Origin: Verrucomicrobiota bacterium
GTDB lineage: Bacteria; Verrucomicrobiota; Verrucomicrobiia; Methylacidiphilales; Verrucolacustridaceae
NCBI GenBank assembly: GCA_010028775.1
Contig: RHAF01000079.1
Location: 1 to 5,910 of the forward strand
DNA: 5,910 nt
Reading direction: 5' to 3'
The notes under the pieces are model-generated. The model searched no databases, was not told where the DNA came from, and saw only the letters and a list, made by a program, of their open reading frames with translations. This document shows positions 1 to 4,155 of the stretch, piece by piece. The translations under genes were made by a program, and so were the position numbers. Numbering within the stretch: the stretch's first letter is position 1; each line of letters starts with the position of its first letter.

Positions 1-99
1 GAGGACATGACGAAAGAGGACGACTCTTTCCGCCAGACCTTTGGCGCGTGCGGCGGTGACATATTCGGCCCGAAGGACGTCGAGCACGTTGGCCCGGAG
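1..99. repeat. 99-bp exact direct repeat, copy at the window edge
   Basis: Identical to 356-454. The match stops at base 100 (A here, G at 455). The left end cannot be seen, so the repeat could be longer than 99 bp. Confidence 0.95.
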
Positions 100-114
100 A
101 AGTTCAGCGGCCAT
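1..114 (-). CDS. start of a downstream permease gene or duplicated permease fragment, cut by window edge
   Basis: An ATG at 114-112 overlaps the dppB-like stop (104-106) and has GAGGG (125-121) six nt upstream, a good Shine-Dalgarno. The 38 codons to the edge read MAAEL and then LRANVLDVLRAEY plus the EAA-loop start, identical to the interior of the upstream permease. A DppC-type partner would be expected to start at this place, but its N-terminus should not be an exact copy of the DppB interior. I therefore take the ATG and MAAEL as a plausible dppC start and the rest as a duplicated or misjoined sequence. Confidence 0.35.
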   Translation of the reverse strand, partial: MAAELLRANVLDVLRAEYVTAARAKGLAERVVLFRHVL

Positions 115-1067
115 AACGGACCCTCGGGTCGGACCAGGCCAGGGCGAGGTCGGAGATCAGATTTCCAATAATGAGAAGAGTGCAACCGACGACCACGGAA
201 CCGAGGACAACGAATTGGTCCTCGCGGATGAAGGCTTCGTAAACCAGACGGCCGAGACCCGGATAGTTCATGACATTCTCCACCAACAACGAGCCGCTCA
301 ACAAACCGGCGAAGGCGTAACCAATCGTGCTGAGAAGGGGATTGAGGGCGTTGCGGAGGACATGACGAAAGAGGACGACTCTTTCCGCCAGACCTTTGGC
401 GCGTGCGGCGGTGACATATTCGGCCCGAAGGACGTCGAGCACGTTGGCCCGGAGGGAGCATGCCGGCCACGCCCCCCAGTCCGAGAACAAGGGTGGGAAG
501 CACCAGGTGATGGGCGATGTCGAGGATCTGGTGGGAGGGAGATAGAAAGTCGTGATCGAGCGAGGTGAGACCGCCGATGGGAAACCAACCGGTGCGCGCG
601 GCCATCCAGACGGCCAGCAGGGCGAGGAAAAACTCCGGAATGGCGAGGGCGAAGTAGGCGGCGGCGGATGTGAGGCGGTCGATCCATCCCCCCGGGCGAG
701 CCGCGGCGAGGACGGCCAAAGGAACGGCCAGCGACCAGGCGAGAAGAAGGGAAGTGAGAGAAAGAAGGATGGTGGCGGGAGCCCGTTGGGCGATCAGTTG
801 GCCGACAGGGACCTTGTAGGTCCAGGAGTAGCCGAAATCGAGGCGCAGAACGTTTCCCAGCCAGCGGATGTACTGTTCGTACCAGGGGCGATCGAGGCCG
901 AAGGATTTCTGCAACTCGGCGATCAGTGCGGGGTTGATGTCCCGCTGGGCTTTGACCGGGGTGAGAAAATCGCCCGGGGCCAGGCTCATCAGGGCGAAGA
1001 CGAGCAGGGTCACGGCCAGCAACATGGGGAGGAGAGCCCCGATACGACGAAGGATGAAAGCGGTCAT
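104..1067 (-). CDS. DppB/OppB-type ABC transporter permease, reading frame broken near 455
   Basis: The first part (1067-456, 204 aa, start MTAFILRRIGALLPMLL) has the DppB N-terminus: the first membrane helix, APGDF, a GLDRPWYEQYIRWL-type segment, LDFGYSW, and then helices up to GLGGVAGML. The remainder (454-104, 116 aa) is in another frame: LRANVLDVLRAEY, the EAA-loop TAARAKGLAERVVLFRH, then NYPGLGRLVYEA and the classical end LAWSDPRVRYGR. Together they give about 320 aa, normal for the family (about 310-340), so only about 1-2 residues are lost at the join and the frame is wrong by one net base. The break coincides with the edge of a 99-bp exact repeat, so it may be a real mutation or a mis-assembly. 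If real, the protein would lack its EAA loop and the transporter would be inactive. ATG 1067 overlaps the upstream stop. Confidence 0.85.
356..454. repeat. 99-bp exact direct repeat, copy inside the permease gene
   Basis: Identical base for base to 1-99, at an offset of 355 bp. It encodes the EAA-loop region of the permease. Its right end (454/455) coincides with the frameshift in that gene. Confidence 0.95.
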
Positions 1068-2839
1068 GGGGTGAGCATGGGGGTCCAGAGTTCGTCCAAG
1101 TTCCAGACGAGGGATCCCAAGGGGGGGATCTTGATGTTTTTCCAGCGGTCTTTCAGGCCGACGTAGGCGTTGGCGGTGACGAGATAGATGTAGGGGGTCT
1201 CAACGCTCATGATCTTCTGCACCTCGTCGAAATATTTTCGACGGGTCGGGTAGTCGAGGGTGCGTAGCTGGAGGGACATGAGTTCGTCGATGCGGGCTTC
1301 CCACGGGGTGGCCGGGGTTTTCTGGTTGGGGTACCACTGGTGCAGCCGGCCTTTGGAGGAGAAGACGGAAATGCCGCCGGCCGGGTCCCCGCCGCCGGTC
1401 AGGCCGAGCATGCCTGCTTCGTAGTCGTAGGAATCCTGGATTTTTCCGACAAAAGTGCCGAAATCGAGAAAGGAGAGATTCACGGTGATACCCAGGTCGC
1501 GCATGTTTTCCTTGAAGGCGGTGGCCATGTTGGCGCGAAGCTGGTTTTCTTGGTTGGTGTTGAGGGTGAACTCCACGGGATATCCTTCGCGATCCCGGAG
1601 CTTTTGGTCCGGGCCCAGCCTGAAGCCCGCCTCGGTGAGGAGAGCGCGGGCCCGCGCGGGGTCATAGGGATAACGGGTGACGTTCGGGTTGTACCATTTT
1701 TTGTTGGCGGGGGTTTCCGGTCCCCAAAGAGGTTGGCCGCGGCCAAAAAGAACTCCGCGGACCAGGCCCTCACGGTCGATCCCGTGGGAGATCGCCTGGC
1801 GGAAGCGTCGATCGGTGAACCAGGCCAATTTGTGTGGCGGAACGAAGGGTTTGCCGGAGGCGTCCTTGCCCGGATTCTGGTTGAACCAGATAAAACCGGT
1901 GTTGGGAGAAGGGCCGCGGTTATGGACGGTAAAGCCGTAGCGGGACGAGTAGCGGCCGATCCAGGCCACGTTATCGGGGGAGAGGCCCTCGGCGTCCGTC
2001 TGTCCCGTGGCGAAGGCAAGGGTGCTGGCATTGGCGTCCTTGACGAGCTTGGTGACGAGAAAATCGACATAGGGAAGTCGGACTCCTTTGGCGTCGGCCC
2101 GCCAGTAGTGGGGGTTGGCCTCGAAGACAATGCGCTCGGCCGGTTGGTAGGAGCGAAGCCGAAAGGCCCCAGTGCCGACCAGGCGGTGGGGTTCCTTTTG
2201 GGCCGCGCTGACGTTCCAGGCCTTGAGCAAGGTGCCGTCGCGGAAAGCGGTTTCGAGTTCGTGTTTCGGCAGGATGCCCACGCCGCCGACGTATTCGAGA
2301 AAAGGAGCGAAGATTTCCGGACTGGTCAGGCGAACGGTCAGGTCGTCGATTTTCTCCACCTGGAATTTCTTTCCATCGACGGAAAGATCAAAGGCGGAAC
2401 GGTTGGGGAAGCGGGGGTCGTAGATGGCTTGGAAGGTGAAGACGACATCGTCCGCGGAGAAGGGTTGCCCGTCCGACCAGCGGATTCCCGGACGCAGGTG
2501 GAAAGTGAAGGTTTGGTTGTCGGGGGCCACTTCCCAGCGGAGGGCCAGGCCGGGTTCGACCTCCTGGGTGACCGCGTTGTTGCGGACGAGGGAGTCGAGG
2601 AAGAGGCTGATGAAGCCTCCGGAGGTGGCATCCTCCGAGACCAGGGGATTGAAGGTGGACGGTTCGCCCGGGGTGGAATCGATAAAGACGCCTCCGCGAT
2701 GGCCGGGTTCGACCCGTGCGGTGTCGATGCCTTGGGGAAGGGGAGGATCGTGGCGGGCCACTGGTTTTTTGGGAGCACAGGAAATCAAACCGCCGGTTAG
2801 CCAAAGAATCAAAAGGCAGGTGGGGAATGACCCAAGCAT
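1064..2839 (-). CDS. family 5 extracellular solute-binding lipoprotein (DppA/OppA type) of an ABC importer
   Basis: A 591-aa protein. It has a lipoprotein signal (hydrophobic segment then lipobox LISC, lipidated Cys21), so it should be membrane-anchored outside the cytoplasmic membrane. The family 5 signature lies at about 100-140 (LRPGIRWSDGQPFSADDVVF); further hallmarks are VGGVGILPKHELE (184-196), GTGAF (222-226), NPHYW (242-246) and FRQAISHGIDRE (346-357). This family binds oligopeptides, dipeptides, nickel chelates or related ligands and delivers them to a DppBC/DppDF-type transporter; the ligand cannot be read here. Length is slightly above E. coli DppA (about 535). The ATG at 2839 is chosen because the signal peptide starts there; there is no Shine-Dalgarno. 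The stop overlaps the permease start as ATGA, indicating translational coupling. Confidence 0.93.
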   Translation of the reverse strand: MLGSFPTCLLILWLTGGLISCAPKKPVARHDPPLPQGIDTARVEPGHRGGVFIDSTPGEPSTFNPLVSEDATSGGFISLFLDSLVRNNAVTQEVEPGLALRWEVAPDNQTFTFHLRPGIRWSDGQPFSADDVVFTFQAIYDPRFPNRSAFDLSVDGKKFQVEKIDDLTVRLTSPEIFAPFLEYVGGVGILPKHELETAFRDGTLLKAWNVSAAQKEPHRLVGTGAFRLRSYQPAERIVFEANPHYWRADAKGVRLPYVDFLVTKLVKDANASTLAFATGQTDAEGLSPDNVAWIGRYSSRYGFTVHNRGPSPNTGFIWFNQNPGKDASGKPFVPPHKLAWFTDRRFRQAISHGIDREGLVRGVLFGRGQPLWGPETPANKKWYNPNVTRYPYDPARARALLTEAGFRLGPDQKLRDREGYPVEFTLNTNQENQLRANMATAFKENMRDLGITVNLSFLDFGTFVGKIQDSYDYEAGMLGLTGGGDPAGGISVFSSKGRLHQWYPNQKTPATPWEARIDELMSLQLRTLDYPTRRKYFDEVQKIMSVETPYIYLVTANAYVGLKDRWKNIKIPPLGSLVWNLDELWTPMLTP

Positions 2840-2857
2840 GAAGCGAGGAGTTTAAGA

Positions 2858-2878
2858 GTTTGGGGTTTGAACCCAAAC
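2858..2878. repeat. inverted repeat upstream of the solute-binding protein gene
   Basis: GTTTGGG (2858-2864) and CCCAAAC (2872-2878) form a perfect 7-bp inverted repeat around a 7-nt spacer, 19 bp upstream of ATG 2839, in the 70-bp gap after the small gene. The size and place suit an operator or a 5'-UTR hairpin. There is no T-run, so it is not a terminator. No clear promoter is visible in the gap. Confidence 0.4.
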
Positions 2879-2909
2879 CATTTTCCGCCTGATTGCCGAC
2901 TTAATTTTC

Positions 2910-3152
2910 TCATTCGGTCCCCAATCCCTCCGCCTCGAGGTGGGCGAGCAAGGCGTCCCTTCTTCTGCGGGCCTCCTGCCGGTGGCGGGTTTCAAGGGAA
3001 ACCCGAACACGACGCTTGGTGTAGTCGGGTTGATGGACGGTGTAGTGGATCCACCAGGTGCCGTGGTTGTTCCAGAGGTGATGATCCGGGTTTGCCGAAT
3101 CGATTTTGATGCTGAGGGAGGCCACCGGGGCCTCGAGGGTTGTGGTGCTCAT
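2910..3152 (-). CDS. small arm-type DNA-binding-like protein (integrase N-terminal-like, no catalytic domain)
   Basis: An 80-aa basic soluble protein with no signal peptide. After a short Thr/Ala-rich leader (residues 1-16), the segment NPDHHLWNNHGTWWIHYTVH followed by TKRRVRVSLETRHRQEARRRRDALLAHL reads as two or three beta strands and then an Arg-rich helix. That is the general layout of the arm-binding / AP2-like N-terminal domain of tyrosine recombinases (-LW-n-GTWW--Y----, then R-SL-T-----A-RRRDALL). The protein stops where an integrase would continue to its core-binding and catalytic domains, so it is a stand-alone domain rather than a recombinase. I recall similar short proteins from Verrucomicrobiota but cannot name a function. 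It is preceded by a candidate structured RNA and terminator and followed after 70 bp by the solute-binding protein gene. DNA or RNA binding is inference. Confidence 0.75.
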   Translation of the reverse strand: MSTTTLEAPVASLSIKIDSANPDHHLWNNHGTWWIHYTVHQPDYTKRRVRVSLETRHRQEARRRRDALLAHLEAEGLGTE

Positions 3153-3160
3153 GGATACGT

Positions 3161-3164
3161 CTCC
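3161..3164 (-). promoter_or_regulatory. Shine-Dalgarno GGAG that fixes the start of the 80-aa gene
   Basis: An A8 run followed by GGAG lies 8 nt before ATG 3152 on the minus strand. The frame stays open further upstream with other Met codons (for example 3308), but those lie inside the hairpin RNA and lack such a site, so 3152 is preferred. Confidence 0.75.
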
Positions 3165-3174
3165 TTTTTTTTGA

Positions 3175-3188
3175 CGCATCCCGATGCG
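3175..3188. repeat. short perfect dyad upstream of the 80-aa gene
   Basis: CGCATC-GG-GATGCG is a 6-bp perfect inverted repeat with a 2-bp centre, placed between the terminator's T-run and the A8/GGAG ribosome-binding region. As DNA it could be an operator. As RNA it could only make a 5-bp hairpin with a CGGG loop. Its function is inferred from position only. Confidence 0.4.
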
Positions 3189-3193
3189 GGCAC

Positions 3194-3228
3194 AAAAAAA
3201 CCGCCGACACATTCCTGTGCGGGCGGTT
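3194..3228 (-). terminator. intrinsic (rho-independent) terminator
   Basis: ACCGCC (3227-3222) pairs with GGCGGT (3205-3200), then CACA (3219-3216) with TGTG (3211-3208), closed by a GGAA tetraloop (3215-3212). A C-C mismatch and a G-U pair sit between the two helices. A run of seven T residues (3200-3194) follows directly. It lies between the RNA promoter and the downstream small gene, so that gene would need read-through or its own promoter. Confidence 0.82.
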
Positions 3229-3370
3229 GGCCTGCGGAGAACTTCGTTCGAGCCGGGATCCCCCCGTCTCGCACATCGGAAAAGGACCTTGGGTCTTTTT
3301 CCAGCCACCGTGGGTTTCTCCCACCCCGGTTGGCGGTCTTTCGTGTTTCCACGAAAGCACTCGGAATGCT
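3194..3370 (-). ncRNA. candidate structured small RNA or attenuating leader, class unknown
   Basis: Between a strong promoter and an intrinsic terminator the minus strand forms consecutive hairpins. H1: 3370-3356, CCG loop, one G-U pair, partly competing with H2. H2: 3357-3338, 8 perfect bp capped by a GAAA tetraloop. H3: 3334-3304, GCCA(A)CCG against CGGTGGC, with an inner GTGGG/CCCAC option. H4: 3302-3278, GGAAAA and GACC paired around one A-C mismatch with a CAA loop. H5: 3271-3249, CGAG and CGGG paired around an A-G mismatch. H6: 3249-3239, GAAC-GAA-GTTC. The terminator follows. No convincing ORF fits this strand. The RNA would be about 177 nt. The 5' and 3' ends do not pair as in 6S RNA, and I see no tmRNA, SRP, RNase P or familiar riboswitch core. 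It may be a free sRNA or a cis leader for the 80-aa gene 42 bp beyond it. The exact 5' end is inferred. Confidence 0.6.
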
Positions 3371-3376
3371 GGTTTT

Positions 3377-3405
3377 CTTATACGTTAGACCCGGAAGGGG
3401 GTCAA
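3377..3405 (-). promoter_or_regulatory. sigma70-type promoter for the structured RNA
   Basis: On the minus strand the -35 box TTGACC (3405-3400) and the -10 box TATAAG (3382-3377) are separated by exactly 17 nt. Each matches the consensus at 5 of 6 positions, making this the best promoter-like sequence I noticed in the window. Transcription would start near 3370. The spacer contains an interrupted dyad, GACCC-n6-GGGTC (3388-3403), which could be an operator. Confidence 0.7.
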
Positions 3406-3441
3406 GGTCTGGAGCCCTTTATGACACGCGGGGCCCGGTGT

Positions 3442-3774
3442 TCAGGCGGCGGGTTTTTTCGCGGTCCCAAGTTCCTGAAGGTATTTGTCGGGATTCTTGT
3501 TGAAGGATTTGATGCAACCCTTGCAACAAAACCGTATGAGTTTGCCCTGATAAAGGCAGTCGATGGTCTCCCCCATGCCCCCAAGGTTGTCTCCGGATAC
3601 GAGGCAGGTCTTCAGGGGATAGGTTTTGGCCTGTTCCTCGGCTTTCGCTTTTTCCTCTGGGGTTTTGGCGATCTGAGCTTTGGCCGGTTCGGTGGAGGTG
3701 GGGGGTTCGGCCGAGTGCAGGGTGTAGGAGAGGCCGACGCAGAGAGCCAAGAGGAGTGAAATAAAGTCTTTCAT
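3442..3774 (-). CDS. secreted YHS/TRASH-like cysteine protein
   Basis: A 110-aa protein. Residues 1-22 look like a signal peptide (MKDF start, LLLALCVGL core, possible cleavage after HSA). Residues 23-50 are a low-complexity Pro/Glu/Lys/Ala linker. Residues 52-102 form a compact domain beginning TYPLKTCLVSGDNLGGMG and ending in RFCCKGCIKSF and DKYLQEL. Cysteines 57, 73, 83, 84 and 87 are the candidate metal ligands. The C-V-S-G ... F-C-C-x-x-C ... F ... P-x-K-Y-L layout matches small YHS/TRASH-type metal-binding domains found near copper and heavy-metal functions. Metal identity cannot be read from sequence. No good Shine-Dalgarno precedes ATG 3774. The neighbouring Cys-rich exported protein upstream suggests a shared envelope task (inference). 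The nearest downstream element is the ncRNA promoter, 36 bp past the stop. Confidence 0.82.
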   Translation of the reverse strand: MKDFISLLLALCVGLSYTLHSAEPPTSTEPAKAQIAKTPEEKAKAEEQAKTYPLKTCLVSGDNLGGMGETIDCLYQGKLIRFCCKGCIKSFNKNPDKYLQELGTAKKPAA

Positions 3775-3837
3775 AAGGTCAATCTGCGGATGTTCGGGGT
3801 GGACGCAAGCCGCCCCCCGGCCAAAAAAGAGGATTAC

Positions 3838-4125
3838 CTAGTAACGACGAGGGCAGCCCTTGTCCCCGTACGGTGAGATTTTGGCTCCCCCCCGTTCCAG
3901 CGGGACGGAGCCTGGGGAGGAACACCTGGATTTTTGGGTGGAGCAACACGCGTCCTCGCTCTTGCAACAATCTTTGCAAACCTTGTTGCAGTTTGCTACG
4001 GGGCAACAAGGGGCGCTGGCCGGGCAGCACTGACTGCACGTCCTGGTGCAAGGCTCGGCAGAAACTTGGTGGGAGAAGCAAAGACAGGCCAAGAGGACGA
4101 GGGGGAGATAAAAGGGAATTTTCAT
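3838..4125 (-). CDS. small secreted cysteine-rich protein with duplicated Cys motif
   Basis: A 95-aa protein. Residues 1-23 form a signal peptide (MK start, hydrophobic core, probable cleavage after VSA-23), so export is predicted. The mature part has 14 cysteines: 26, 30, 33, 34, 40, 41, 46, 50, 53, 54, 60, 61, 68 and 91. Residues 26-41 and 46-61 share the identical pattern C-x3-C-x2-CC-x5-CC, a two-unit repeat of period 20. The roughly 30-residue tail is poor in Cys. I do not recognise a named family. The pattern suits either metal binding or disulfide-rich knots; a metallothionein-like role is only inference. The ATG at 4125 is chosen because the signal peptide begins there; the Shine-Dalgarno is weak (AAGG about 15 nt upstream). 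It lies 30 bp after the protease gene and 63 bp before the YHS-like gene. Confidence 0.75.
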   Translation of the reverse strand: MKIPFYLPLVLLACLCFSHQVSAEPCTRTCSQCCPASAPCCPVANCNKVCKDCCKSEDACCSTQKSRCSSPGSVPLERGGAKISPYGDKGCPRRY

Positions 4126-4155
4126 AGTGTCATTTTACCTTGGGAAGATGCTGGG

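Noticed and set aside
462..490. Met at 490 as the true start of a separate small permease protein
   Set aside because: The residues before LRANV in that frame do not resemble the family. The correct sequence upstream is in the other frame, so this is the C-terminal half of a broken gene.
552..1166. Plus-strand ORF of 204 codons
   Set aside because: Antisense to the permease N-terminal half and the end of the solute-binding protein; low-complexity translation with no recognisable motif.
1340..2800. Long plus-strand ORF (486 codons)
   Set aside because: It is antisense to the whole solute-binding protein gene, whose minus-strand translation carries the lipobox and all family motifs. The plus-strand product is Gly/Val/Glu-rich with no domain, as expected for a high-GC shadow frame.
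3239..3280. tRNA T-arm-like stretch on the plus strand (GTTCGAGCC)
   Set aside because: No acceptor, D or anticodon arms can be built around it; the bases are better explained by hairpins H5 and H6 on the minus strand.
3153..3308. Upstream extension of the 80-aa protein to a Met at 3308
   Set aside because: The extension translates the hairpin RNA and terminator region. GGAG eight nt before 3152 and the family-like content after it favour the short form.
3194..3370. 6S RNA or tmRNA identity for the hairpin RNA
   Set aside because: The length is near that of 6S, but the ends do not pair and there is no rod with a central bubble. It is too short for tmRNA and lacks a tRNA-like end and tag frame.
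3384..3390. GTTAGAC on the plus strand as an integron attC core
   Set aside because: No matching RYYYAAC partner or paired L/R boxes lie at a suitable distance, and the site overlaps the promoter spacer.
3423..3441. GC-rich hairpin after the YHS-like gene as a terminator
   Set aside because: ACAC...GTGT pairs around a small GC stem with a bulge, but no T-run follows on the minus strand, so intrinsic termination is not supported.
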